Notes under the pieces: model-generated
Databases searched by the model: none
Told to the model about the DNA's origin: nothing
Seen by the model: the letters and a program-made list of their open reading frames with translations, nothing else
Position numbers and translations under genes: made by a program
Shown here: piece by piece, positions 1-7,454 of the stretch
Layout of the letters: each line of letters opens with the position of its first letter
Position numbering within the stretch: position 1 is the stretch's first letter
Source of the DNA: Limnohabitans sp.
Lineage (GTDB): Bacteria; Pseudomonadota; Gammaproteobacteria; Burkholderiales; Burkholderiaceae_C
Assembly: GCA_021300495.1 (NCBI GenBank)
Contig: JAJTDK010000011.1
Span: forward strand, 1 to 37,073
DNA length: 37,073 bases
Direction of reading: 5' to 3'

Positions 1-1
1 T

Positions 2-1495
2 GGCATGGGCTGTCATTCGGGTGGAGAAAAAATGTTGGCTGCTGCCAAGGCCTCCGGCAAGTCTGAAGTGTTGGCGCAATATGCCAAAGACTACCCGGTA
101 GATCCCAAAGCCGGTCCCCACGATCAACCGCAAAGCATGTGCCCTGCGTTTGGTTCATTGCGTGTGGGTCTTCGCATGCGCCGCACGGCCACCATTTTGT
201 CTGGTTCTGCATGCTGTGTGTATGGCTTGACATTCACTTCCCATTTCTACGGCGCTCGTCGCAGTGTGGGCTACGTGCCGTTTAACTCAGAATCATTGGT
301 CACTGGCAAGTTGTTTGAAGACATTCGCGAGTCTGTGTATGACCAAGCCGATCCTGAAAAATACGACGCCATTGTGATCATCAATTTGTGCGTGCCCACA
401 GCCAGTGGTGTGCCACTTCAGTTGTTGCCCAAAGAGATCAACGGTGTTCGAATCATTGGCATCGACGTGCCTGGATTTGGTGTGCCTACGCATGCAGAAG
501 CCAAAGATGTTTTGGCCGGCGCCATGCTGAAATATGCGCGTGAGGAAATTGTGGCAGGCCCTGTTCAAGCGCCGCGCACAGGTCGTTCTGACAAGCCCAC
601 CATCACCATGATTGGTGAAATGTTCCCCGCCGATCCCATCATCATTGGCCGCATGCTCGAGCCCATGGGCCTTGCAGCCGGTCCTGTGGTGCCCACACGC
701 GAATGGCGCGAACTTTATGCAGCGCTCGATTGCGCAGCGGTCGCTGCCATCCACCCGTTTTACACCGCAAGCATTCGCGAATTTGAAGCAGCAGGTCGAC
801 CTATTGTGGGCTCTGCCCCAGTGGGTCATGACGGCACCGAGGCTTGGTTGCAAGCCATCGGCAGTGCAGCCAATGTGCCGCAAGCCAAAATCGACATGGT
901 GAAAAACATCATGCTAGGCGCCATCAAAGGTGCCTTGGCCAAGTCACCCATCAAAGGCCGCATCACGCTCAGTGGCTACGAAGGCTCGGAGTTGTTGGTG
1001 GCGCGTTTGTTGGTAGAGAGTGGTGCCGATTTGCGCTACGTTGGCACTGCCTGCCCTCGCACACCTTGGAGCGCACCCGATTGTGAATGGCTTGAAGCGC
1101 ATGGCGTGCATGTTCAATACCGCGCTTCGCTTGAACAAGATTTGGCGGCCATGCATGAGTGGAAGCCTGACTTGACCATTGGCACCACACCGATCGTGCA
1201 AGCGGCCAAAGAACTCAGCATTCCAAGCTTGTATTTCACCAACCTCATTTCTGCACGACCCTTGATGGGTCCTGCAGGTGCAGGCTCCTTGGCGCAAGTG
1301 ATCAATGGTGCCATTGCCAACAAGTCGCGCTTTGATGAAATGAAAGCCTTCTTTGGCGACACTGGCTCAGGCCATGCATCTGGCGTTTGGGAAGCCTCGC
1401 ACGGCGTGCCGCAAAACCGCCCCGAGTTTGAAGCCGAAACACGCAGACAGCTCGAGAAGTTAGCCAAAAAACGCAAAGCGGAGGCGATGATCTGA
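2..1495 (+). CDS. bchY: Chlorophyllide a reductase subunit BchY (5'-truncated)
   Basis: BchY is one half of the catalytic BchY-BchZ component of chlorophyllide a oxidoreductase. With the BchX iron protein it reduces the C7=C8 bond of ring B, turning chlorins into bacteriochlorins. The frame is open to the left window edge. The first Met (position 5) precedes GCHSGGEKM, which in the family lies a short way inside the protein, so I read the gene as missing roughly its first few tens of codons. Typical BchY signatures follow: a Cys-containing stretch [15 protein letters not shown] near residue 46, [31 protein letters not shown] and [13 protein letters not shown] near the C-terminus. Its stop overlaps the bchZ start by one base (TGATG), indicating translational coupling. 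bchX and bchC are expected just upstream, outside the window. The identification is firm; only the true start is unseen. Confidence 0.96.
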   Translation, partial: GMGCHSGGEKMLAAAKASGKSEVLAQYAKDYPVDPKAGPHDQPQSMCPAFGSLRVGLRMRRTATILSGSACCVYGLTFTSHFYGARRSVGYVPFNSESLVTGKLFEDIRESVYDQADPEKYDAIVIINLCVPTASGVPLQLLPKEINGVRIIGIDVPGFGVPTHAEAKDVLAGAMLKYAREEIVAGPVQAPRTGRSDKPTITMIGEMFPADPIIIGRMLEPMGLAAGPVVPTREWRELYAALDCAAVAAIHPFYTASIREFEAAGRPIVGSAPVGHDGTEAWLQAIGSAANVPQAKIDMVKNIMLGAIKGALAKSPIKGRITLSGYEGSELLVARLLVESGADLRYVGTACPRTPWSAPDCEWLEAHGVHVQYRASLEQDLAAMHEWKPDLTIGTTPIVQAAKELSIPSLYFTNLISARPLMGPAGAGSLAQVINGAIANKSRFDEMKAFFGDTGSGHASGVWEASHGVPQNRPEFEAETRRQLEKLAKKRKAEAMI

Positions 1496-2961
1496 TGCTA
1501 GTTCTTGACCACGATCGCGCAGGTGGCTATTGGGGAGCGGTGTATGTGTTCACCGCCATCAAAGGCTTGCAAGTTGTCATTGACGGCCCGGTGGGCTGCG
1601 AAAACTTGCCTGTCACTTCGGTCTTGCATTACACCGATGCATTGCCCCCTCATGAGTTGCCCATTGTGGTCACAGGTTTAGCCGAAGAACAGTTGGGCCG
1701 CGAAGGCACAGAGGGCGCCATGCGCCGTGCGCACGCCACACTCAACCCCGACCTGCCCTCCGTGGTGGTGACTGGCTCCATTGCCGAAATGATTGGCGGC
1801 GGCGTAACGCCCGAAGGTACCAACCTGCAACGCTTCTTGCCGCGCACCATCGACGAAGATCAGTGGCAATGCGCCAACCGTGCCATGTACTGGCTGTGGC
1901 AGCAATACGGCATGAAGCATGTGCCCAAGCGCGAACGCAAAGAGGGCGAGCGCCCTCGCGTCAACATCATTGGACCCAGCTACGGCACCTTCAATTCGCC
2001 CAGTGACTTGGCTGAAATTCGCCGCTTGGTACAAGGCATCGGCGCCGACGTCAACATGGTCTTCCCCTTAGGTTCACACCTGGCCGATGTGTCGCGTTTG
2101 GTTGAAGCCGATGTGAACATTTGCATGTACCGCGAATTTGGCCGAATGCTTTGCGAAGCCTTAGAGCGCCCTTATTTGCAAGCGCCCATTGGCTTGCACA
2201 GCACCACCAAATTCTTGCGCTCTTTGGGCGAATTGCTTGGCCTCGACCCAGAGCCCTTCATCGAAAGAGAAAAGCACAGCACCATCAAACCGATTTGGGA
2301 TTTGTGGCGCTCTGTGACACAAGACTTTTTTGGTACCGCCAACTTTGGCGTCGTGGCCAACGAAACCTACACACGCGGCATTCGCCATTTCTTAGAAGAT
2401 GAAATGGGCCTGCCTTGCAACTTTGCCATCTCGCGCATCGCGGGTGCCAAAACAGACAATGCAGAAGTGCGCAGGCTGGTCACTGAAAAAACGCCGCTCA
2501 TTTTGTACGGCAGCTACAACGAGCGCATCTATTTGGCCGAGTGTGGTGGCGGCGGCATGATGAAAACCAGTTTCATTCCTGCCAGCTTTCCCTTGCCCAT
2601 CATTCGGCGTCATACCGGCACGCCATTCATGGGTTATGCCGGCGCCACTTACATCATTCAAGAGTTTTGCAACGGCCTGTTCGACGCGCTGTTCCACATC
2701 CTGCCATTGGGCACCGAGATGGACAAGATTGAAGGCACCTTGGGTCGCTCTGCGCCCAACACCACTGTGCCGTGGGAGCCAGAAGCACAAGACAGATTAG
2801 AGGCTTTGTTGGAGCAACAACCGGTGTTGGTTCGAATTTCAGCAGCCAAAAGAATGCGCGATCAAGCAGAGCGAGATGCACGGGAAACCGGCCGCTCTCA
2901 TGTTGAAGCGGAAAGATTCACAGAATTGTTCGGTCAAGCGAATGAAGGAGCACATGCATGA
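1495..2961 (+). CDS. bchZ: Chlorophyllide a reductase subunit BchZ
   Basis: BchZ is the partner of BchY in the nitrogenase-like, oxygen-sensitive chlorophyllide a reductase that makes the bacteriochlorin ring. The 488-residue length is normal for the family. The N-terminus [20 protein letters not shown] and the early motif [20 protein letters not shown] carry the conserved cluster-region Cys and the helix typical of BchZ. Later motifs include [19 protein letters not shown] and [16 protein letters not shown]. The start ATG overlaps the bchY stop by one base. Its 3' end overlaps a possible 52-codon reading frame (2958-3116), and pufB follows 147 bases further on, the usual bchZ-puf arrangement in which puf transcription can begin upstream within bch genes. 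The identification rests on whole-protein similarity to the known family. Confidence 0.97.
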   Translation: MLVLDHDRAGGYWGAVYVFTAIKGLQVVIDGPVGCENLPVTSVLHYTDALPPHELPIVVTGLAEEQLGREGTEGAMRRAHATLNPDLPSVVVTGSIAEMIGGGVTPEGTNLQRFLPRTIDEDQWQCANRAMYWLWQQYGMKHVPKRERKEGERPRVNIIGPSYGTFNSPSDLAEIRRLVQGIGADVNMVFPLGSHLADVSRLVEADVNICMYREFGRMLCEALERPYLQAPIGLHSTTKFLRSLGELLGLDPEPFIEREKHSTIKPIWDLWRSVTQDFFGTANFGVVANETYTRGIRHFLEDEMGLPCNFAISRIAGAKTDNAEVRRLVTEKTPLILYGSYNERIYLAECGGGGMMKTSFIPASFPLPIIRRHTGTPFMGYAGATYIIQEFCNGLFDALFHILPLGTEMDKIEGTLGRSAPNTTVPWEPEAQDRLEALLEQQPVLVRISAAKRMRDQAERDARETGRSHVEAERFTELFGQANEGAHA

Positions 2962-3116
2962 AAGATGTGAACTTGAATTCGTTGGGTCGTCCAATCTCTC
3001 GGCCAGTCCGAGGGTTCACCTGTTGCGGTGTCAAAGCCACAACAGTCCGTCCTGTATCTGCAAGGGTACAGGGAGTCGCCGAAAGGCATTTAGAAAGAGG
3101 CACAAACTATGACTGA
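2958..3116 (+). CDS. Possible small ORF in the bchZ-pufB leader (52 residues, unrecognised)
   Basis: A 52-codon frame starts with ATG inside the bchZ stop (ATGA overlap). A GGAG sequence at 2947-2950 lies seven bases upstream, so ribosome access is plausible. The predicted peptide begins [14 protein letters not shown], is rich in Arg and Val, contains a Cys-Cys pair and has no membrane segment. It ends just inside the pufB start region, overlapping pufB by eight bases. It occupies the position that pufQ holds in Rhodobacter but shows no resemblance to PufQ that I can see. The same DNA contains two RNA hairpins, so it may be only a structured leader, perhaps with translation as a regulatory device. 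Treat it as doubtful. Confidence 0.25.
   Translation: MKDVNLNSLGRPISRPVRGFTCCGVKATTVRPVSARVQGVAERHLERGTNYD
3020..3045 (+). promoter_or_regulatory. Leader hairpin 1 upstream of pufB
   Basis: An inverted repeat CTGTTG (3020-3025) and CAACAG (3040-3045) encloses 14 bases that can extend the stem by G-C, G-C and G-U pairs after one C-A mismatch. It lies in the transcribed gap between bchZ and pufB and is followed at once by a second, stronger hairpin. Known puf mRNAs carry 5' stem-loops that slow decay of the pufBA segment; a similar role here is inferred. The stem is short and could be chance. Confidence 0.35.
3051..3072 (+). promoter_or_regulatory. Leader hairpin 2 with GCAA tetraloop upstream of pufB
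   Basis: CCTGTATCT (3051-3059) pairs with GGGTACAGG (3064-3072) as nine consecutive pairs: six Watson-Crick, a U-G, a C-G and a U-G. They close a GCAA loop (3060-3063), a GNRA-type tetraloop known to stabilise RNA hairpins. The pufB ribosome-binding site (AGAAAGAGG, 3092-3100) and ATG (3109) remain free downstream. The most likely role, by analogy with 5' hairpins of Rhodobacter puf mRNA, is protecting the antenna message from degradation. The same bases also read TGT-N12-ACA, but the hairpin explains that symmetry better than a PpsR site. Confidence 0.55.
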
Positions 3117-3252
3117 TGCAGCTAACCCTTCAGGGCTGTCAGACGAAGAAGCCCAAGAGTTTCACCAGTACTTCATACAGGGCTACCTGTTGTGGGCTGT
3201 GGGAGCTTTCTTCGCCCACAGCTTAGTGTGGATCTGGCGTCCCTGGTTCTAA
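3109..3252 (+). CDS. pufB: Light-harvesting 1 beta polypeptide PufB
   Basis: This 47-residue antenna polypeptide of the LH1 ring binds bacteriochlorophyll a in the inner membrane around the reaction centre. The translation from ATG 3109 starts [20 protein letters not shown] and ends WRPWF. It has the family pattern: an acidic soluble N-terminus with a conserved His19, then one membrane helix (about residues 22-43) with the BChl-ligating His37 in the AFFAHSLVWIW context. The C-terminal WRPWF is typical of LH1 beta chains. A ribosome-binding site AGAAAGAGG lies eight bases before the ATG. The usual next gene would be pufA, but an extra 74-codon gene intervenes here. Confidence 0.95.
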   Translation: MTDAANPSGLSDEEAQEFHQYFIQGYLLWAVGAFFAHSLVWIWRPWF

Positions 3253-3276
3253 AAAAACCATTCAACGGAGGTAAGT

Positions 3277-3501
3277 ATGACCCACCCGAACGATCGCATG
3301 ACAAAGGTTCAATCTCACGACCATTTTGATGGTTATGGGGTCACCTATGTTTTGCTGTTTTTAGTGTTCATGGTTCTCGCTGTAGCGGGACAGTTGCTGG
3401 TCCTTGACTGGCGTAGCTGGCTCCCTGGAGCCGAGGGTTCAACGGGCACTTTGGACGGCGTGAAGTCTTCTGTCTATACCGTTATTTCTCAATTGAGTTA
3501 A
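3277..3501 (+). CDS. Unrecognised small membrane protein between pufB and pufA
   Basis: This 74-residue protein starts MTHPNDRMTKVQSHDHFDGY, has one strongly hydrophobic helix at about residues 22-44 (YVLLFLVFMVLAVAGQLLVL) and then a loop DWRSWLPGAEG followed by an amphipathic tail ending VYTVISQLS. A good GGAGG ribosome-binding site sits at 3266-3270. The helix has no His, so it is not an ordinary bacteriochlorophyll-binding alpha or beta chain. Its size and single-helix topology resemble accessory LH1 polypeptides such as PufX or the gamma subunit, but I see no sequence match to these and do not assign it. The place between pufB and pufA, in the same transcript and spacing, strongly suggests a part in the LH1-reaction-centre core (inference). 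Confidence 0.8.
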   Translation: MTHPNDRMTKVQSHDHFDGYGVTYVLLFLVFMVLAVAGQLLVLDWRSWLPGAEGSTGTLDGVKSSVYTVISQLS

Positions 3502-3515
3502 GAAAGGAAATTACT

Positions 3516-3713
3516 ATGTGGCGCATGTGGCGTGTGATAGATCCCCGCAAGGCAATAGTTCTAACTGGACTTTTGATTGCCTTTATTTCAACATCGATTC
3601 ACCTGATTCAAATCAGTGGCGATCGGTACAACATCAACAGCTGGCATCCCGATACGGCCAAGGCCGCAGCGGCGAAAGCACAGCCACAAAATGCGGCTTT
3701 GCCGCAAAAATAA
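3516..3713 (+). CDS. pufA: Light-harvesting 1 alpha polypeptide PufA
   Basis: This is the alpha chain of the LH1 ring, which pairs with PufB and coordinates bacteriochlorophyll a. The 65-residue product begins MWRMWRVIDPRKAIV, the standard alpha-chain start (MWRxWxxxDPRxA). One membrane helix follows, with the BChl-ligand His29 in the STSIHLIQ context. The C-terminal extension after the helix is unusually long and rich in Ala, Lys and Gln (residues 44-65). The ribosome-binding site AAGGAAA lies just before the ATG. A strong hairpin follows the stop, separating the antenna part of the message from pufLMC. The identification is firm. Confidence 0.96.
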   Translation: MWRMWRVIDPRKAIVLTGLLIAFISTSIHLIQISGDRYNINSWHPDTAKAAAAKAQPQNAALPQK

Positions 3714-3733
3714 GGACCACTGGTCTTTATGTC

Positions 3734-3790
3734 GACAGACGCACCTCGCTCAATTTATTTGAACGATGCGTCTGTCCTTTTATTTTTTAA
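3734..3790 (+). terminator. pufA-pufL intercistronic hairpin (partial terminator / mRNA stabiliser)
   Basis: GACAGACGCA (3734-3743) pairs perfectly with TGCGTCTGTC (3767-3776). The pairing continues inward through TCG/CGA and TCAA/TTGA with a small bulge and one mismatch to a 5-base loop. A T-rich run follows (about 3778-3788). It looks like an intrinsic terminator placed inside the operon, after the antenna genes and before the reaction-centre genes. In Rhodobacter a hairpin at this same place protects pufBA mRNA from 3' decay, giving many more LH1 than RC subunits; the same role is inferred here. Confidence 0.8.
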
Positions 3791-3841
3791 TTTGAAGCCT
3801 ACAAGACCTCACAAACAGTCAATCGGTCGGAGGATGCAACC

Positions 3842-4669
3842 ATGTCCATGCTGAGTTTTGAACGCAAATACCGTGTACGCGGCGGTACTATTTTTGGGGG
3901 CGACCTGTTTGATTTCTGGGTCGGTCCTTTCTATGTCGGATTTTTCGGAATCACGACGATCTTTTTTGCCCTCATGGGCACCATGATGATTTTGTGGGGC
4001 GCAGCAATGGGCCCTACATGGAATGTTTGGCAAATTAACATTGCCCCACCCGATATCTCTTATGGCTTGCGTTTCGCTCCCATGATGGAAGGTGGGCTTT
4101 GGCAATTGATCACGGTCTGTGCCATTGGTGCATTTGTATCGTGGGCATTGCGTGAGGTTGAAATTGCCCGCAAATTAGGCATGGGCTTGCATGTGCCCGT
4201 GGCTTTTGGCATGGCCATTCTTGCGTATGTGAGTTTGCAAGTGATTCGTCCCGTGCTGATGGGTGCTTGGGGTCATGCGTTCCCCTACGGCATCTACAGT
4301 CACCTTGACTGGGTTAGTAACACGGCTTACCAGTACTTGCACTTCCACTACAACCCGTGGCACATGATTGCTGCCAGCTTGTTCTTTGCTGCCACGCTGG
4401 CCCTCTCGATGCACGGTGGCTTGGTGTTGTCAGCCACCAACCCGGGCAAGGGCGAAGTGGTGAAGTCACCTGAACACGAAGACACCTTCTTCCGAGACCT
4501 CATTGGTTACTCGGTCGGTACTTTAGGCATTCACCGCTTGGGCCTGTTCTTGGCACTGGCAGGTGTTTGGTTCGGCATTGTTTGTATTGTTGTCAGCGGC
4601 CCGTTCTGGACCGGCGCTTGGCCTGAATGGTGGAGCTGGTGGCTCAACATGCCCATCTGGCGCACCTAA
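3842..4669 (+). CDS. pufL: Photosynthetic reaction centre L subunit
   Basis: PufL is the L chain of the type II reaction centre, a five-helix inner-membrane protein that holds bacteriochlorophylls, a bacteriopheophytin and the QB site. The 275 residues begin [20 protein letters not shown], aligning exactly with the usual [12 protein letters not shown] start, and a GGAGG precedes the ATG. The functional histidines sit one position later than in Rhodobacter: His154 (accessory BChl), His169 and His174 (special-pair region), and His191 and His231 (non-haem iron ligands). The length and the [10 protein letters not shown] ending are normal. pufM follows 19 bases later with its own ribosome-binding site. 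Confidence 0.98.
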   Translation: MSMLSFERKYRVRGGTIFGGDLFDFWVGPFYVGFFGITTIFFALMGTMMILWGAAMGPTWNVWQINIAPPDISYGLRFAPMMEGGLWQLITVCAIGAFVSWALREVEIARKLGMGLHVPVAFGMAILAYVSLQVIRPVLMGAWGHAFPYGIYSHLDWVSNTAYQYLHFHYNPWHMIAASLFFAATLALSMHGGLVLSATNPGKGEVVKSPEHEDTFFRDLIGYSVGTLGIHRLGLFLALAGVWFGIVCIVVSGPFWTGAWPEWWSWWLNMPIWRT

Positions 4670-4688
4670 TTAAAGAGAGGAAATTGAA

Positions 4689-5663
4689 ATGGCCGAATAC
4701 CAAAATCTTTTCACCTCGGTGCAGCCCGTCGGGCCTTTGCACCATGGCGTTGACTTACCCCGCGGCGACGACAAGCGCACGGGAGAGCCTTTTCTGGTGC
4801 ACCTTTTGGGTCGCATTGGCAATGCCCAAATTGGTCCTGTTTATCTTGGCTCGCTCGGTGTAGCGTCCCTGATTTTCGGCATCGCAGCTTTCAACATCAT
4901 TGGCTTTAACATGTTGGCTTCGGTTGACTGGAATCCCATTCAATTGTTGCGTCAGTTGTTCTGGCTGGCACTAGAGCCGCCACCGCCTGCATATGGATTG
5001 GGCATTCCACCGCTGGCTGAAGGCGGTTGGTGGCTCATCGTGGGCTTCTTGCTCACGATATCAATTATGTTGTGGTGGGCTCGCACCTACAGACGAGCCA
5101 GGCAACTCGGCTTGGGCACGCATGTGGCCTGGGCCTTTGCAGCAGCCATTTGGCTTTACTTGGTTTGCGGCTTCTTCCGCCCCATCATGATGGGCAGCTG
5201 GTCAGAGGCGGTTCCGTTTGGAATCTTCCCGCACCTAGACTGGGTCTCGGCTATCTCACTGCGCTACGGTAACTTGTTCTACAACCCGTTCCACGCCTTG
5301 TCGATTGTGTTTTTGTATGGCTCTGCACTGTTGTTTGCAATGCACGGTGCCACCATCTTGGCCGTCGGCCGTTATGGCGGCGAGCGAGAGATTGAACAAA
5401 TTGTAGATCGCGGTACAGCGTCTGAGCGTGCGGCCTTGTTCTGGCGCTGGACCATGGGCTTTAACGCCACCATGGAATCCATTCACCGCTGGGCCTGGTG
5501 GTTCGCAGTGTTGTGTCCCCTGGTTGGCGGTATCGGTATCTTGCTCACAGGTACCGTCGTTGACAACTGGTACCTCTGGTCTGTCAAACACCATGTTGTA
5601 CCTGCCTACCCATTGGTCACCCCTCTTGTGGTCGATCCAGCTATTTTGGGAGTGAAACCATGA
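4689..5663 (+). CDS. pufM: Photosynthetic reaction centre M subunit
   Basis: PufM is the M chain of the reaction centre, partner of PufL, and it houses the QA site. The 324-residue protein keeps the Rhodobacter numbering at the key positions: His182 (accessory BChl), His202 (special pair), Tyr210 (electron-transfer tyrosine), His219, Glu234 and His266 (iron ligands), and Trp252 (QA pocket). An AGAGAGGAAA ribosome-binding site precedes the ATG. The C-terminus ([19 protein letters not shown]) is longer than in species without a bound cytochrome and fits docking of PufC. Its last four bases overlap the pufC start (ATGA), so the two are translationally coupled. Confidence 0.98.
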   Translation: MAEYQNLFTSVQPVGPLHHGVDLPRGDDKRTGEPFLVHLLGRIGNAQIGPVYLGSLGVASLIFGIAAFNIIGFNMLASVDWNPIQLLRQLFWLALEPPPPAYGLGIPPLAEGGWWLIVGFLLTISIMLWWARTYRRARQLGLGTHVAWAFAAAIWLYLVCGFFRPIMMGSWSEAVPFGIFPHLDWVSAISLRYGNLFYNPFHALSIVFLYGSALLFAMHGATILAVGRYGGEREIEQIVDRGTASERAALFWRWTMGFNATMESIHRWAWWFAVLCPLVGGIGILLTGTVVDNWYLWSVKHHVVPAYPLVTPLVVDPAILGVKP

Positions 5664-6679
5664 AAATAATTTTAAAAACTGCACTTTGCCTGATGGCTGC
5701 TGTGATGTTGGCGGGCTGTGAAAGACCGCCCATTGAAACAGTTCAAACTGGATTCCGTGGCACGGGCATGGAGCAAATTTACAACCCACGCACACTGGCC
5801 AAACAGGCGTCTTTGAACGCAGCACCTGCTGCGCCAGACGCTGCTGACGCAGAGGGACCCAAGGCCAAGGACGTTTACAAAAACGTTCAAGTTTTGGGCG
5901 ATCTGAGCGTGGGTCAGTTCAACCGCCACATGGCCTCCATTACCCAATGGGTTGCGCCAGAAGCGGGTTGTGCTTATTGCCACAATGTTCAAAATTTTGC
6001 AGATGACGACAAGTACACCAAGGTGGTGGCGCGGCGCATGATTGAGATGACGCAAAAGGTCAATCAAGACTACAAGGCTCACGTGGCCGATACCGGCGTC
6101 ACGTGCTACACCTGCCACCGTGGTAACAACGTCCCAACGCAAGTTTGGACAGCGCCCAAAGATCGCCTTTATGCCAACAGCTTATTGGGTGATTTGGCAG
6201 GGCAAAACATTGCCACCCAAGCAGCTGGTTTAACGTCTTTGCCGTTTGACCCCTTTACACCTTACCTGAAGGATGCACAGCCTATTCGTGTCAATAGCGA
6301 TACAGCCATGACTGGTGCAGGCGCTCATGCCAATCGCGCATCGACCAAGCAAGCTGAGTTCACCTATTCGCTGATGGTGCACATGTCGGAATCTTTGGGT
6401 GTGAATTGCACTTATTGCCACAACACGCGCAACTTTGCATCGTGGGAAGAGTCTCGGCCGCAACGCGTCACAGCGTGGCACGGCATTCGGATGGCGCGTG
6501 ATTTGAACAACGAGTACATCATTCCGCTCACCGACAAGTTCCCGGCAAATCGCCTCGGACCCAAAGGTGATGTGGCCAAGGTGAATTGCAGCACCTGCCA
6601 CCAAGGCGCTTACAAACCGCTTTATGGTGCTCAAATGGCGAAAGACTTTCCAGAACTTCAGGCCCTCGCAAAGCCTTAA
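5660..6679 (+). CDS. pufC: Reaction-centre tetraheme cytochrome c subunit PufC
   Basis: PufC is the periplasmic tetraheme cytochrome that re-reduces the photo-oxidised special pair. The 339-residue product has a lipoprotein signal with lipobox LAGC, so Cys20 should be the lipidated N-terminal residue anchoring it to the membrane. Four haem-binding CxxCH motifs occur: C104AYCH, C149YTCH, C250TYCH and C310STCH, in the two-plus-two arrangement of the family. The segment between about residues 45 and 75 is Ala/Asp-rich linker. The start overlaps the pufM stop by four bases. A strong terminator follows, so this is the last puf gene. Confidence 0.97.
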   Translation: MKIILKTALCLMAAVMLAGCERPPIETVQTGFRGTGMEQIYNPRTLAKQASLNAAPAAPDAADAEGPKAKDVYKNVQVLGDLSVGQFNRHMASITQWVAPEAGCAYCHNVQNFADDDKYTKVVARRMIEMTQKVNQDYKAHVADTGVTCYTCHRGNNVPTQVWTAPKDRLYANSLLGDLAGQNIATQAAGLTSLPFDPFTPYLKDAQPIRVNSDTAMTGAGAHANRASTKQAEFTYSLMVHMSESLGVNCTYCHNTRNFASWEESRPQRVTAWHGIRMARDLNNEYIIPLTDKFPANRLGPKGDVAKVNCSTCHQGAYKPLYGAQMAKDFPELQALAKP

Positions 6680-6693
6680 GCTCTGACTCTCAC

Positions 6694-6728
6694 AAGGCCT
6701 GCACCCGCTGCGGTTCAGGCCTTTTTTT
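6694..6728 (+). terminator. Intrinsic terminator after pufC
   Basis: AAGGCCTG (6694-6701) pairs with CAGGCCTT (6716-6723). The 14-base loop can itself form a small CCG/CGG stem, and a run of seven Ts follows (6722-6728). This is a typical rho-independent terminator 14 bases past the pufC stop. It closes the bch-puf transcript and separates it from crtADC, although the crtA start is so close that some read-through may feed it. Confidence 0.85.
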
Positions 6729-6743
6729 ATGGGGTATTCAGAC

Positions 6744-7454
6744 ATGAGCACGCCGCTATCAACAGTTGACAATGGCCAAGTGGTCGTGCTGTTGTTGGCG
6801 GACATTTCCCAATCATCGAGGCTATGGGGTTGGTCGCGCATCGTCAAAGGACCCCAAGCTTTGCAAGGCATTCCTGGCTTGCTTTTTTCAAAAGTATTGG
6901 GCAGTGGTTATGAGGGCGGCTTTGGACTTCGTCCCAGCCCTTCGCGCCAAGGCATGTTTGGCTTGTTTGAGTCTTTGCAAACAGCTCAAGATTTCATTGA
7001 AAACTCCAATGTGCTGCAAGCCTACCAAGAACGCTCTGACGAATTTTGTTGGGCCCTTCTAAAAACCTGGTCATGCCGAGGCAGTTGGGATGGCCAACTG
7101 CTTGATGTTTGCGCGGCGCAACCCATCAAGGGGCCTGTGGCGGCGCTGACGCGCGCCTCTATCAAACTGGCCAAAGCACCTGCGTTTTGGCGACATGCAC
7201 CGCCTTCACAAATCGCACTGGCAGATGCCAAGGGTTGCCAATTGGCTGTGGGTTTGGGCGAAGCACCCTTTGTGCGGCAAGCCACTTTCACAATTTGGGA
7301 CAGCGTGGCCGACATGAATGCTTATGCGCGTTCTGGCGCGCACCTAGAAGCCATTCAAGACGCAGCACAAAACGACTACTTTTCTGAATCCATGTTTGCA
7401 CGATTTGTCCCTCTGCAAGTGCAAGGCCAATGGCATGGCAAAGTCTATGCTTAA
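6744..7454 (+). CDS. crtA: Spheroidene monooxygenase CrtA
   Basis: CrtA introduces the 2-keto group of spheroidenone and related carotenoids using molecular oxygen; the R. capsulatus enzyme is a haem protein. The sequence has family hallmarks including SSRLWGWSRIV, FGLRPSPSRQGMFGLF, CRGSW, GLGEAPFVRQATFTIWDS, MNAYARSGAH and FSESMFARFVPL near the end, with about 236 residues, the usual size. I chose ATG 6744 because the alternative ATG at 6729 abuts the terminator T-run and the homologous part begins about ten residues in. No strong ribosome-binding site is visible at either, so the start is uncertain. The 3' end overlaps crtD by eight bases. CrtA fits oxic growth, when spheroidenone replaces spheroidene. 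Confidence 0.93.
   Translation: MSTPLSTVDNGQVVVLLLADISQSSRLWGWSRIVKGPQALQGIPGLLFSKVLGSGYEGGFGLRPSPSRQGMFGLFESLQTAQDFIENSNVLQAYQERSDEFCWALLKTWSCRGSWDGQLLDVCAAQPIKGPVAALTRASIKLAKAPAFWRHAPPSQIALADAKGCQLAVGLGEAPFVRQATFTIWDSVADMNAYARSGAHLEAIQDAAQNDYFSESMFARFVPLQVQGQWHGKVYA

Noticed and set aside
3053-3070. TGT-N12-ACA pattern resembling a PpsR site ahead of pufB
   Set aside because: It coincides with the nine-pair GCAA hairpin; the symmetry is explained by RNA pairing, and the bare pattern is expected several times by chance in 37 kb.
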